Of a stretch of 64,000 nt of DNA, positions 1 to 12,910 are shown in pieces (within the stretch, counting starts at the first letter, position 1; every line of letters starts with the position of its first letter). The stretch spans positions 1,488,001 to 1,552,000 of the forward strand of contig QEYB01000180.1 of NCBI GenBank assembly GCA_017562135.1, read 5' to 3'. The notes under the pieces are model-generated. The model had not been told where the DNA came from, searched no databases, and was given only the letters and a program-made list of their open reading frames with translations. Both the position numbers and the translations under genes were made by a program. The stretch comes from Dipylidium caninum (lineage: Eukaryota; Platyhelminthes; Cestoda; Cyclophyllidea; Dipylidiidae).

Positions 1-1231
1 ATGACCTCGGGAGTGGCCCAAAATTGGAAAGTATTCTAAACAACTAAAGCGTATTTTGCATATACAATGAAAGTAGGGCAACTAATTCCGCAAAAATTCA
101 ATTTGTGATTGCCGTTTGTAAGGACGTTTGGGGGAAGAATTCAAGAAACACAACATCAACAAAGGTGTGTTTAGAAATTTCACAACAAATCTGGTAGGGA
201 GGATTCTAGATGACGCATTGGAGGAAAGTGAGACTCCAGTTGCGAGTCAGTGCCTAATGGTTAACGTAAAACAATGACATTCTCAAGTTTATTATGGGAG
301 GAATTATTAAAATATGAAGTAATTTTCAGGCTAATTTCCACACAACTCTCAGTTGCGTACTTCGCTCCGTTCGTGGACTAGAGTGCCATTCTTGTCAAAT
401 GTTCCCCTGACTTCGGCGCAACTTTAATAAAGCAATCAGTATTACTTCAGACTATCATCGGTAAAGGGCTGAATCGGATAGCAATGCCCATATTTAGAAA
501 TTATGTCATAACGAGTAGCTTGTAGTGTTGGAAAATGCAGAGTTCGTTGAAAATAGGTAAGCATTCCTCCAATCACAGATTAGTAAAGACCGTCATTGAG
601 AGAGCTGAATTTAGGGATTCTGACGTCGGTGCTGGAAATTGCGGCTGCCGTAGCGGAGATGGAGACAACGCCTTCCCAGTCTTTGCGTGTTTCCAAGAAA
701 CTAGAAATGGTGCTTTCCATTTTGCCATCGAAACAAAGAGATTGAAAAGTTGTGCAAATAATAAATAACAGGTGTTTGTTGAAAGATGAAAAAATATGGT
801 TTAACCATCTACTCGGACAGGCAACAGTGCAAGATTTTCATTTAAACTCATCAATAAATTAAAACTTTGGAATAAAATTGCTTTAAATAAAAATAGCAAA
901 TAAGAAATCTTTAAAATTTCTGCTATGCCTTAAAGTTATACGCGGAGGCATTTTTATTGCCAGGAGCCAAGTTTTACAATAAGTCAACTGGTTGTTTATT
1001 TAGGCTTGTGATACATTTTGTGTACTCAGCAGCGCCATTCAAAAGTTAAAGCTTGGTAATCTGGGGGTCTGTGGCATTCGAAATATTGTGTGTAAGGTTT
1101 ATAATTCTCATGGTTGATTATTTTTAAAGCTCGTTGGACGCCCTACTCAGATTAGGTGTATAACTCGTAAAAAACTTTTGTTCCACACGGACACGTCAAA
1201 ATCTTAGCCACTCCCGTCCCTTCAGCTTCAG
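1..1231. other. intergenic, left flank of RIF1
   Basis: I see no supported gene here. The longest plus-strand open frame (535-768, 77 codons) has no family resemblance and no splice context. The RIF1 promoter and 5' UTR presumably lie in the last few hundred bases, but no TATA or CCAAT element stands out. Confidence 0.5.
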
Positions 1232-4200
1232 ATGAAGGCATCAGTGAAGCGATGTTTGGAGTTGTCACACGACTCACAGGCGTTTTCTGACGCTTTGGAG
1301 GATTTGAAAAAGTAAATATGCCCTTAATTTTCACATATAGACTCCTATCTGCCCCAAATTGCAGCTTTGATGACATCGATTTGGATGTGTTTTGGATCGG
1401 TGACGGAATATTGTCTCGATTTTCACATTCTAGCTTGGAGGAATGCATATCTCTCGTTAAGCTTTGCGCTGCGCTGTTATCGTCGGGGTATATTTATACA
1501 ATTATTTGTGATGCATTAGGGCACCTTTTTCTCACGACGAGCTCTGCCGCTTGACCGCTGCTACTCTAAAATCCATGTACAAGTATACGAATTGTGATTT
1601 CTGGCAACTGTGTCTGAATACCTTTCTTTCTGCGATAACCATGCAAACACTTTCGAACCCATCCATTATCGTGAGTGTTTTATTAACGTTAATCCTAGTA
1701 GGTGTCTGCAATGATTGAACCACGCATCGACAATGTGAGTGTGGAAGCATGCCTTCTAGATCTATCCTCGAGCATAAGTTTTTCGAAGTTTATTTTGCTG
1801 TAAGTTTTCTCGCGAGTGGTTCTATTCTAACGTGGCAAATGAACTTTTGCTTTTGGACTATCGCATCTTACGGTCACACTCTCGCTCTGAATTGTAGGGT
1901 TCTCGAAGCTAGTATTAATTCCAATAAAACTGCTGGACTGCCTGATTATAAAGACATCTTGCGATTCCTACGAAGTGTACTCCCACTTGTCCGACACGGG
2001 CATTGTGATTTTGTCCAAATGTTGGCGAATTTGTTTTCCTCGATCCTTCGAAATCATCCAAAGGGGTCTTTTACCTTCGACGAGATTTATGAAGAACTGA
2101 AGGTATTCGTCCAATGTACCTTATGAACTGTTCTAGATGGTCGTTTTATTTACCAGCAAATTTTTCAAATGCAACATTTCAGCTGCTCTGGAGGTTATGA
2201 AGGGGGTTATTGACACTTGCCCCAGGGTTGGTTTTTAATTTCCTCGTAATCTACATGCCGCTCAGGTTTTGCTATCCACTTCTTTATACGTATCTTTCGT
2301 GGATTTTCTCTTATGCCTCTTAAGAGCTTCGCCACCTAATACCGGTGTAACATTGCATAGAGTTCAGTTACCTACCGAAGCGTTGTCTTTGTTCTTAGAT
2401 CTCTTACGAAACATTGAAGCCAGTGGTACGTACTTCCAGTCATTCTTACGTTCTTAAGGTTTAAAGGAAGCTATGACTTCTCAAATATACATGAAATTAT
2501 TCGATGTCCTCCGGGCCTTCCCCGTTGAACCTAATCATTCTATCCTACGATTGCTCGCTTGGTGGAGGTTTTTATGTTTTCTTCCACAGAAGATGCTTTC
2601 TGATGGATTTCGTCGGGCAAGTTCCTTTGCTACAGGATTTGCGTATTTGTTAAACTCATAAATTGCCTTTATTTTCAGTTTGTCTCTCCGTTTCTTGCAA
2701 ACCTCATGGGCCGATATATCAGCGTTACCGCTTCCCTTGGAGATCGTATGCTTATTTTTTTTTATTATTCAGGTTTATTTTATGAGTTTAATTATGATTT
2801 CTCGTTTCCAGCTAATTTCCATCGATACCACCTTAGTTCAACTTCAGTTTATAATGGAGACTCGACAGCCCAAGATCTCGCTGCTCATGTTTTTTCCTGC
2901 ATTTTTGAATATCCTGAAATCGAACCTGGGCAATTCGTTGACGAAATGCAATGTCAGTTATTTTTTACATCTTTCACTCTGATGAATTTATTTCTACTTA
3001 TCGCTGTCTTCCACTTTAGTGCCCAAACTTTCCGTCTCCTCCTCTTTCCTTTCAAAGCATTATTATCAACTCCTGGTAGCTGTGTTTCACTGGCTCCGCT
3101 ATTTGAGCGGTTTGGGCAAGTCAGTCGGTGAACAAAAAGTTGGTGATATTTGGACAACATGTTTAAAGTGTGTCCGACAAGCTGTCCCTGATTGTGATCC
3201 GGTTGACGTGCGTTACAATTGCATAGACAACCTCGTTGAGTCATGATGCCCCTTACCATTTTTCTATATTGTTAAAGGATGCGTTCAGGAGAATCTTCAT
3301 ACAACATAGCGTAGAACTCTCCCTACGTCTCGTCTCCCCGCAGAACGGGAGCGGTGATTCGCCCTCTGGTTCCTTAATAGAACCTTCCGATATTGATATC
3401 TCCCAAAACCCCAGTCTTCATGATTGTGTTGTGAGATGCTGGACATTATTTGCTTTGCACATAACTTTACTCCTATTTTCAAGCACCTTGTTTATAGATT
3501 ATTCTTCATGAAGTTGCTGATTCTTTGGACTTCGAAAAATTATCGTCAGAACTCAAGTCGACTTTGAATTTTAATATATCGGTTTCTTGTTTGAGTCTTA
3601 TCTCGATTTCACATCGTGATTTTTGCTCGCCCAATTTTTCTAAAGGTCTAATTCAAGAGGAGTGAGTATAGTTTTATTTAATTTTTATTCTTAATTAAAA
3701 ATCATAGTTTTATTTTTAAACTTAAGGGAATTTTAATATTCGGTGGCACAATGAAATGCATTAATTACGGTTTTCACTTAGCGTTATGAAGGACCTTGGT
3801 CTTTTGGCTGTCGAATCGGTAGAGAAGGATGCTAGGTTAGCCGTAAAGACTGAAACCATTTTCACTACAGTCGCCGACCATCTTAGTCTCTCCCGTGAGC
3901 TTCTTTTGGCATTTGTCCCCGAGTGCATAAATTTCGTGGATAGACACCTTGAACTTCTGGAGAATCTCTATTCAGTTCCCTTATCCCGTAAGTCAACTGC
4001 AATCATTGATTTTTTGAGGACTGTTTTTTGTAACTATCGGTAGTTTTCCCTTGAAATTTTTGATTCTTCCCGTTTCTTTGACATCTACATTTGTCCTTTG
4101 TCCATCCATTAACAATGTTCCAGTTTGCATAGTTTACGCCGGTTGATTTTTCCAGGTGTGACGGTAGAGTTGAACACATCAAAGGTGAACGAGGCGGGTC

Positions 4201-7200
4201 TACAAGTGTGGACTTGCCTGGCCGACCGCCTTACTCAGCTTACCGTCATACACAAGCGCGTGACCGATTTGCCGAAAGGTAGTGCTGAAAATAAAACACA
4301 AAATTTGAGTTCTGACTTGTCTACAATGTTTGCTTTCTGTCTGGCTCCCGTATTCCTTGCCGGAAACTCGATTGTTTCACCCTCGGTTAGTTATGTGCTC
4401 AACTTCGTGTATTTGGTGTATACCACTTGAACTGGAACTTCCCTTTTAGCCTGAACTTGAGCAAAAGATGTTCAACTCATTATTTGGTTTATTTCGGATC
4501 TTACATTCGGAAGCGTGCTTACTTACGGCTCTTCCTATAAATTCGTGGATTGATAAACTTAGTGACTTGATTATCGCATTAATTCGGAGCGAAGCTTCTG
4601 AGGTAAGAGAGACTCCTCTTGCTTACTGTTAAGATCACACTTTTTTGAAAAGAAAAACACTTCTTTTATACAGGGTGGAAAGAAGATCAATCTCCGTGTT
4701 GTGTCGAACTTCCTTTCCTTCATGGTTAACTCCGCCGAACGTGCCGATGGAAGTTTCAAAGGTTGTTTGATTAGCCTGTATTTTAAAGTAATTATTGAAG
4801 AGGAATTCACTCAGAGCTTTTCTATCCAGATCGATTATTCCTTTGTTCTCAAGTGTCATGTATGCTTTGTGTATTGTTGTCTTGGTATTATCTATGCTTC
4901 GAATTCATCACTTAAACATGTGCCCTATATCGATTATTTCTGATTTAGTGTTTGCAAATATTTCAAACCATTGGTTACATGAAAATGAAATCTTTATCAT
5001 GTTCTACTTTCCAATCCAAGATCCTTTCAGCCCTTCAAAATGGCGGGTTCATCAAAACAGACCATTAGGTCAAATTACAGGACCTATAGACGCCATTTCT
5101 TGTTGTCTTGCCGTCTTGCCGTTGGGAAAATGTGAGGTTTGTACTCATGAGCATAGCGATTATGATTTTATTCTTCAATTTCTAATGCGCCCAAGTTACG
5201 CTAGTACTCTGATTGGTTTTGTGTGGAGATAACACAATCTCTTATACTTGACGCTGTTTTGTATTTCCTAGATGTCAGTTTGTAACTCAGTGTTTGATTC
5301 ACCATCACAGCGGCAAAGCAATAGGTCTCGGAATCCCTTGGGTTTACGGACACTAAGGACTGAACCACCCTCACCGACAGATCTTTATGAGGTGGTCTTT
5401 TTGGAAAGTGTGCAGCAGCAACAAAATCGGCAGCCAGTTCAATCAGTCACACGCAACCTCTTACATTCCCTATGGATTATTTTACAGGTCGATTTTGAAC
5501 TATTTTTAGATGACTCAAAGACATTGCATTTCTTCTACCATACTTCGAAGGCTTACCATGCTCACGTGGTTTTATTCTAATCAACCTGCTTTACTGCAGT
5601 ATCTCAATCAATTGAATCTATTCAATTTCACTTACTAGTTCAACTACTTATTGTTTTAGAGGCATATACTTACAGTAGAGATGCTTCTCCTACTGATTGA
5701 ACGCTCTTCTCCGGGTTTGCTTGCTCTCGCAAAGCGTCTCAAATCAGAATTTACATCTTTTGGTGGTGAAGAGGTTTATGTCACCATCGTGTCCGCGGTT
5801 AGTTTGAGTGTAATTTGCAAGTCATTTTTAACTTCCTGACCTTAATATGGCATATTGCCGCACATCAATTCAGTTTGAGGCGTTTATCACTCTCACATGG
5901 AATCGCCTTCAGAAGTGCTTCTGCAAAGCCGGTCTTGTTGAAAATCTTGAACAGCAAAAGGCTGAGGAGTTGAGGCCTTTGGAATTACCAGGGAATGCAG
6001 TTCGTCAGTTGTTGATGTTCTTTGAGGCCGCCGTATGTTTAGCTTCGGACCCAATCTCCAAAGTCAGTTGTCGCAATGCCGTCGCTCCCGTGATCAATGA
6101 CGCTTCGTTGACTTCATTGGGACGTAATAAACCAATTACTTACGGTGATTATCGTTTTCCTTAATTTTTTAAAAGGCACCAGGAAAGGACCTCTAGTTTC
6201 AGTTGTTACAAAATGTGGTAACTGTTTGCTTTCTTTTTTTAAGAATCTCCCATTTCACGCCGTTACAAGCTCTTCATATTGTGCATTGTGTCGTTGTGGG
6301 ACACATTAATCGTATCAACACCCGCTGAGGCAACAGATCTGCGCGATAAAATTCGTGATCTGACGTGTCAGTTTTCTAAGTGCTTGGTTAATATTGCCTC
6401 GCCGTTGATCTCGCTCCGTCGCCGAGCCACATTTCCTGATTGGATTTCCCCCGACTTGTTAGCAGAGGAAATAGAGGAGCGGGACGAGGTGGAAAATGAT
6501 CCGCCCCGAAAATCTACAAGGAAGTCTGCGGTTCCACGAAAAGGTCGAAGAAACCCTCAGTCATCCAAAGTTGTTAAGGGGAATAGGGGAGCGACACCTC
6601 CCCGTTTAACATCTGAGCGGGTGCGTGCTTTTGTCTACACAAATTCGATCGGCATTTGTGGCTCTTTATGGGTAGACTGCAATGTAGCCTTGCCACAGCC
6701 TTTCTTGGGGTCAAAATAAACCGTACTAACATGAAAAATATTTTTTTCGAACACTAGCTACCATGCAACGAAATTGGACTAAATACACTTTTTAAAAGGC
6801 CTTATGTTTTAGCGGCACGGGCAAGCAAACGAACTAAAGCAAGTACACGGGCTAACCTCGTGTCCTGCTGATAGTGCCAGCAGCTCCCTGCAAACTCCTC
6901 CGAAACAGTCAGTGTACGGCTCATTTTTAGCCTCACGACATCTCGGTACCTCGACCGACCCTCGGGACCCTCCTCTTCGCCGACCTTATATCGTAACTCG
7001 CAGACGGCTCTCTCTGACAGCACCCCAAGCTACCAACCAATTCTGTATATAACTTGTTATTCATTTGCGCTTATTTTTTGTTTTACTTCTTGATATTTGG
7101 TTCATTAATTGCTAGACAGACTAGTGTCTTCTGTTTCTCTCCTCGATTATCTGCATTTCTTTCCCCCCTCCCCCCCCGCCGCAGCCGGATCTGATGATAG

Positions 7201-10200
7201 CGATTTACCGAGCTCAGCACCGGTCCCCCAAGTTCAGTGCCGCCTCTTTGATGAGACTTTCGACGACAAGTCTACTGCAGGTGCTTGTTCTTCAACTTCC
7301 ATGGTGTCAACGGTAATGCCGCCTCCTCGTAGTAGGAAAAGAATGCGTTCGGTCAAGTCAGACTGCAAACCACTGTCCAAATCGATTGATTTAGAGGAAT
7401 CTACTCAGGTAACCTGTGTTTTGTGCGAAAAACTACTTTGATGTAATGAACAAATGATGAGTCAGTTGCCACTAATTCATCAGTGTTTGTTAACTCATTC
7501 TTGAGATCTAGTTAATAATGTTATTTCTATTGCTCTTTGTGTCCTGGGAGCCGCCTCATACTGTTAGAGGGCTACGAAATGAGAGATATCTCAACATTTT
7601 TTTGATCTTTTTAGTTTGTTCCTATTCCTCCACCGGATCCAGCTGGCAAGCGTATGCGTCTTACCGAGCATCAGAAGGAACGTCGGCATGATCAAAAGTA
7701 TATTTGCGGTCTTATGTTACATTTGTTTTGAAGTTTTAACTTCTGTATTTTTCCTGGCTTGTAGATTCGCCTATTTCCCTTCCATGTACAACAACTTGGA
7801 CATTGATGTTTTGTCGGAAAATTCTAATTTGTGTCCTACGGACAGTCAGTCTTCGGTGGATTCCTCGCAATCGTTTATGCATTCGACACAAAACAAGGCT
7901 CCTGATCAGTTCTCAGAACAACTAGAACAGCCTCCAGCCGTCGACACGGAGCTCTCGCATCTCTCGAAGAAAACTATCACCGACAATGGTAGTGCTTCGT
8001 GTTGGTGCGTCAATCTGGAATGTTTTAATGGATTTCGAAAAATTGTTATTGCTTGGTTATGAATTCCCCTATGAATAAAACATTTTTTTCCTATTGGCAT
8101 TACTCGAGGAAAGTTTTCTGTGCATTATTTTTTCGTGTGACGCTGTATAGTTTCATGGTTTTGTTTGATATATAGTAATGCTACATCTCCCTCTGAGACA
8201 TTGCAAGCATCGCAAAAAGCAATAGTGGGTGAGACAGCCGGTGGCCTGGATACTGAATCACCGCATGTAAGTGCCTTTCCTCTGGGTCACTATTGTTCGA
8301 TCATCTTCACCTCGTTCTCCTTCTTTAGGATGCTTTCGCAGACAATGTTACTTTCTCTAAACCTGCATTTGAAGGCAAGCTTCTTACAACAGTGTTTTCG
8401 TGATGTGCAACCAATTATGCTTAATAGAATTTTCAAATCCAACAGAGGAAGCGCCTACGTGTTTGGGGCTAGAACTTTCAGAAGACGCTTCCGAAGATGA
8501 TGAGGCGGAAAAAACACCGACTACTGTTAATCCTTCAATTCTGACGGACACAAAATCTCAAGAGGAGGAGACTTCTATTGATGCCAAAATAGAAACCACT
8601 CAACAGTACGATCCTCCCTCTTCGCCTGTCCGCTCTGTGATGCTTTCTGCATCACCGATGGTGTCTCGCGTTGGCACGGTTATATTAAGAAGTCCTTCTG
8701 GAGGTACATAAAGCTCCACTCATAAATTCATTATTTCTTGACAAAGGAGTACAAATGTTTCCTGTGTTATTTACACATCTTTATTAGATCCTGTCATAAT
8801 AGTATGCTGATGCAATGGTTATTTTACTCCGTAGACTCTAATAGGTATTTTGCCCCCTACTTTTTCGCTTAGGACCAGCAGGTATAAGAGCTCAAAAAAT
8901 CCTTGAAATGGGTCTTGCGAAAGCTGCGGAAAGGATTAAACAACGGAATTCGCTCTCGGTCCCAAGAACAAATTTGCAATACACCTTTCCTGGAACATCT
9001 CCCGCCATTAAACAATCTGATTCACCCGGTACTAGGCCTGGTAAGATATCATACCATTCTCCTACTTTTATGTCTTTTTTTCTGCATCTTTTTCTTGGAT
9101 ACATATCTTTGATGAACCTTGCACGTTATTGTGTTTTTAGGAATTCTGCGTGACATTACGTCACCGCGTCCAAGGACTCGTGTTTCCTTCGTTGAACAAC
9201 CAACGGTCTTCATTCTTGATTCATCTGGTTCATCGTGCACCAATTCACAGTTAACTGGAGGTGTTTCGTTTACTAAAACGGCACCATTTGCTTTGACAAA
9301 TTCCACAGAAGTGGCCCTATCGGGCTTTACCAACTCACAGCCGGCAGAGATGCCCAAACTTCATGCAGATAATCCAGTCACCAGGTATGTTGAGTACTCA
9401 ATGGAAGTCAACGTACGATGTGTGACAATTGTACAAATTCATTGGCTTGTTTATGTGGCTTCCACGGTTTCGTGTGCCAATTATAGACATTGGAAAGGGG
9501 TCGATATTGTCCTTTTGCTTTCGATAAACGAGTAACTTTTTTGTCTTCAAATTTACGAGTGATGCCAAAGATATACGTCTGATGGTGAACTACTCGCCCC
9601 CGTCGCTCTCATCTTTGGTGAACAATCGTCGGAAAATGACTTCTCCCAGACGCTACTCGCCGATCGGCCGCCCAGTGCGAGAATGCCTACGCTGCTCTCC
9701 GGTTGGCTCCGTGGATGCTGGCATTCGCACACGTACGCTTACTCGCAGACGTCTCTTCGCAATGTCAGGACACCATGGTTCCCCAGTCCACACGCCGGGA
9801 GGCACTCAAGTTGATTTAGATGCCCTCACCGCCAGGGGATCATCGCCTCTCAAAGTTTTTATTTCCAATGACTCATTGTTTTCGCCTTTTCCGACGAGGA
9901 TAGCGGCTGGGACCACCGAAGAAGTGGTAAAAACTGAAGTTTCTACAGACAATACAATCGATGAGGGCTTGTCAACCAATCGGCCTGTCTCCCTCAATGG
10001 GGTGATCGAGGAGACACAGGAGATAGTCGGTTCCAAGGAGGAAATAAGTGATGAAAGAGATGTGGTAGAGAGTAGTCAGGAGCCAGACGACTCAGACGCG
10101 ACTATCGCTTTTGACAATGAAGCAGAACAAACCGAAAAACAGGTTCGTAGTTCCATTTTGGTGTGCACAGTAACCATGACTAAGTGCTCTTCAGTGACCG

Positions 10201-10891
10201 ATATTATTAATGGGAAAAAGTCGGATTGTTTGTGTGACAAGATTTTAAGATGTTGTCAATTTGTTGCCTGTCAGGAAGATTGATACTTTACTTTTACATT
10301 CAGTTAACAACATTGTCTTTGCTAATGGGGTACCCTATACCTACTTCTTGGTATTATATTTTTTTGTGGCATCCCGTCCGCTGGCTACCGATGTCCCGTT
10401 TGCTTTCAACGTTGGCCTCGTGAACCCAAGGTTTTTTCCGTGGAACGATTGCCCCCAGCACCATAATCTATACTTGGCTCTTATTTGCTGCCACCACTCG
10501 CGTAACTTACTACACTAATCTTCCGAACACACCTGATAATATTTGGGTTGATTGGGGGACTTGTCGAATCACGTGGCACTCGCTGTTGTGGACTTATCCT
10601 TATTTCGTACTTAATTCACTTGTAACAAATTGCTTCTACATAAGCTTTTATTGGTATTTTTAGGTGAATAATTGTGGGGAAGAAGCAGGAGAACAGCACA
10701 AAGAAAGAGAGGCCACCCCGGCCGATAATACCAGTGAGGTCACGTCAGAGAACGTACCACTGGGCGACACCGTTGAACGTGCACGCCAGACACTGGGTGT
10801 CCTACGCGAACAGCTGTCGTTGCTGTCGGATCAACAAACTAAGGAGTTGTTGTTCGAGGCTCTGTCTCTCTTTAAGACAATCATACCCTAA
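1232..10891 (+). CDS. RIF1: RIF1 homologue (Rap1-interacting factor 1)
   Basis: RIF1 binds chromatin and recruits protein phosphatase 1; it controls replication timing, double-strand-break repair choice and telomere functions in the nucleus. The first exon starts at ATG 1232 and ends at 1311, joining in phase to an exon from about 1366 to 1486. The N-terminal half (to about 6.6 kb) is many short exons coding helical, HEAT-repeat-like sequence. Identity rests on a diagnostic block at 7616-7810: exon sequence with LTEHQKE, then across an intron PSMYNNLD, matching the animal RIF1 motif (TDHQKE...PAMYNNLD). A PP1-docking RVSF lies at 9179-9190 and a basic Ser/Pro-rich stretch at 9582-9800. After a roughly 520 bp intron (10142-10663) the last exon codes a leucine-rich helical C-terminus and stops at 10889-10891. 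All introns I checked have GT..AG ends. I did not fix every exon in the N-terminal half, so the total length is not stated. Confidence 0.9.
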
Positions 10892-11088
10892 CATCTATTG
10901 TATCTTATCGGTTCTATATATAGACCTACTTAAGTTCTCTTGTATACCTGAGCATTAGATTTTATTTATTGTCTATCAGTTTTCATAAAATTCTCAAAAA
11001 GTGACTTTGACTTCGATTCGAATACCTGAATATCGTCGATGTGAGTCCTCGTAGGAGTGCACTATTCCCTGGTTGTCGTCTTTAGGCA

Positions 11089-11307
11089 ATGATTTTTGTG
11101 TGGCACCATAGGCATGCTCCCCTTACCGTGGAGGTAATCAATGCACTCGGGGCATCTGGTGCAGTTGCTCCAATTGATGCCGCAGACATGACAGCTTTTC
11201 TCTCTTCGGCAGATGCAACGTCAGGTGGCCGAATATTCATTAGCCCCGTTCTCAACGAGGAAAACGCGACGAAACTCGGCCTAGCACCAACCGCCCCTAA
11301 ACCGTGA
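11089..11307 (+). CDS. possible small ORF or terminal exon, unknown
   Basis: A 72-codon plus-strand frame starts with ATG just after a pyrimidine-rich acceptor-like sequence (ctttag, about 11081-11086) and reads without low complexity to TGA. I do not recognise the product. It lies between the end of RIF1 and the 3' end of the opposite-strand Ly6-like gene, so it could be a short gene, the last exon of an alternative RIF1 transcript, or chance. Confidence 0.25.
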   Translation: MIFVWHHRHAPLTVEVINALGASGAVAPIDAADMTAFLSSADATSGGRIFISPVLNEENATKLGLAPTAPKP

Positions 11308-11398
11308 TGGGAGCTTGGCATTCTACTTTGGTGCCCGTTGGCCCTTGCACGAGAGTGCAAATGTTGCCGCCAAGTTGCGTGGGATTGAGGGAACACGT

Positions 11399-11404
11399 TT
11401 TATT
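11399..11404 (-). terminator. poly(A) signal AATAAA of the Ly6-like gene
   Basis: The minus strand reads AATAAA 26 nt downstream of the stop codon at 11430, the right spacing and orientation for 3'-end formation of the Ly6-like transcript. Confidence 0.6.
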
Positions 11405-11429
11405 TTGAACAAAATGGGTGCGAAGCATC

Positions 11430-12092
11430 TCAGTGGGGGGTGATTACGACGAGGAGCAGAATCGTTTCCACTGCAGATAAGCCGTAGATGGTGGCGCCTG
11501 CGTTGCAGTAGTTCCCCTTGCAGTAGCACGTTTCTCTCTCCATCCCGGCCCCACCGAAGGTCTTGTAACAGCCCAGCGGGATGCTCCTCGGTATCTCGAC
11601 GCAGTTGCGCGTCACAATGGTGACGCTCAGCTGTTCACGCCCGACGTTTGAAGTTAGTCGGTAACTCCTGGTGACCATTTTGAAGCAGCCGTTGTACAAA
11701 CTGTCGCCACAGTCGTCTGCGGGGGATTGGGTCTCGGCTAGCGCCGTTCGATTGACAAATTCCTGGCAGAGCTCCTGCTGCGGGTCTTCAACGTCAACAG
11801 CCACACCCAGGGCGCCGCCTACATTCGCCGCGCCGCTTTCATCGCGCTCCACGTCGATGTTAGAGTTTACTTCCCGGCCGTCCATAGTGTGAGCGTAATT
11901 ATTGCACTTGTAGCAAATGGCGGGCGGTAGCTCGGGCCCCTGGGGTCCCTCGTCAGCGCCCTCGAAGCCCGAGTTGGACCGAGCCCATGCCACCCACAGG
12001 GCGATCCCGATGAGGCAAATTATAATCAACAGACTCAGAGCCACTGCCCAAAACTTCCATGCCGACGATTTCGTTGATTTGCATCCCTGCAT
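11430..12092 (-). CDS. Ly6/uPAR-like three-finger membrane protein
   Basis: A 220-residue uninterrupted frame. Residues 1-14 are polar and basic, and about 15-36 form a strong hydrophobic segment followed by AWARS, so the N-terminus is a signal-anchor or a recessed signal peptide. The extracellular part has the Ly6/uPAR cysteine plan: CYKC to open, single cysteines in the middle, and the closing CYCKGNYCN with its CN pair, ten cysteines in all. The first loop is unusually long and acidic (about 40 residues between CYKC and the next Cys). The last 20 residues are hydrophobic, as in a GPI-attachment signal. Ly6 proteins are surface or secreted modulators; the ligand cannot be read from sequence. 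ATG at 12092 is the first in frame after an upstream TAG; an extra 5' exon joining at about 12128 is possible. Confidence 0.8.
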   Translation of the reverse strand: MQGCKSTKSSAWKFWAVALSLLIIICLIGIALWVAWARSNSGFEGADEGPQGPELPPAICYKCNNYAHTMDGREVNSNIDVERDESGAANVGGALGVAVDVEDPQQELCQEFVNRTALAETQSPADDCGDSLYNGCFKMVTRSYRLTSNVGREQLSVTIVTRNCVEIPRSIPLGCYKTFGGAGMERETCYCKGNYCNAGATIYGLSAVETILLLVVITPH

Positions 12093-12689
12093 CGAGGAGA
12101 CACGTTCCTTTTCCCCATCGAGCCACTAACGGGGGAAATTAGATGACTCGGTATTTTCGTTTTTGCAATAGGAGACAAAGTCTCCAGCATTTTTCACTTG
12201 GTTTTTCCAGTCGATATTCAAGAGGCATTTACAATTTGACAAGACAAATTGACGACTTGCGTGACTGCAAACGCAATGTGAGCAAAGTTCCCAACAAAAT
12301 GTACACGCAAACACCCACACTGCATGCGTGAGGATCAAAAAGGGGAAGGAATATGGCATCATTAAAAAAATCAGGTTTCGCTCTTACTCTGGCGTCAAAT
12401 ACAACGGCACACGGTTGGAGTGAGGTAGAGGCCTGAGTTAATAGTTCGCTTACAACTCACCTATTCGCGTGCACATTTTCAAGGGGTATACTAAGGGGGA
12501 TTTATGCAATATTAAGTGGCATCCACTAGGTGATGTGGTAAACACGGAAAAGTGCGTCTTTAGGAGAGCTCGTTTTTAAGAAGGTTCCGTTAACTTACCA
12601 TGTCTTTTCCTTGACGAACAAGTTTAGGACCATCATACTCGTAAGGAGGACCAGCGACTGCCACGCCTGGACGGTAGCCGTACATGACT

Positions 12690-12910
12690 TTGGCGTGGTG
12701 CGAAGGCGTTCAGCGGTGTGAGCACCACCGACGACTCCTATTGGCTGAATGGCTCATTACACCAGCTGTGGATGGCGCGTCGCACGCACGCACGCACGCA
12801 CGCACGCAGCCACACGCTCTTGCGGGCGACGTCGGTGTGCGCGGCCTGCTCCGTCTCGGCTGGTTGTGACGTTCCCCTGTTCTCACCCTCTCGACCGCAT
12901 TGCGCCTCTT
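12690..12910 (-). promoter_or_regulatory. GC-rich candidate promoter of the Ly6-like gene
   Basis: A GC- and CpG-rich patch in AT-rich surroundings. It contains an inverted CCAAT box (attggctgaatgg at about 12740), which reads CCAAT toward the minus-strand Ly6-like gene starting at 12092. The assignment is from composition and position only. Open frames through the patch on both strands look like composition artefacts. Confidence 0.3.
12781..12808. repeat. (CGCA)7 microsatellite
   Basis: Seven perfect tandem copies of CGCA inside the GC-rich patch. It creates Arg/Thr- and Cys/Val-repeat shadow frames on both strands that should not be taken as coding. Confidence 0.9.
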
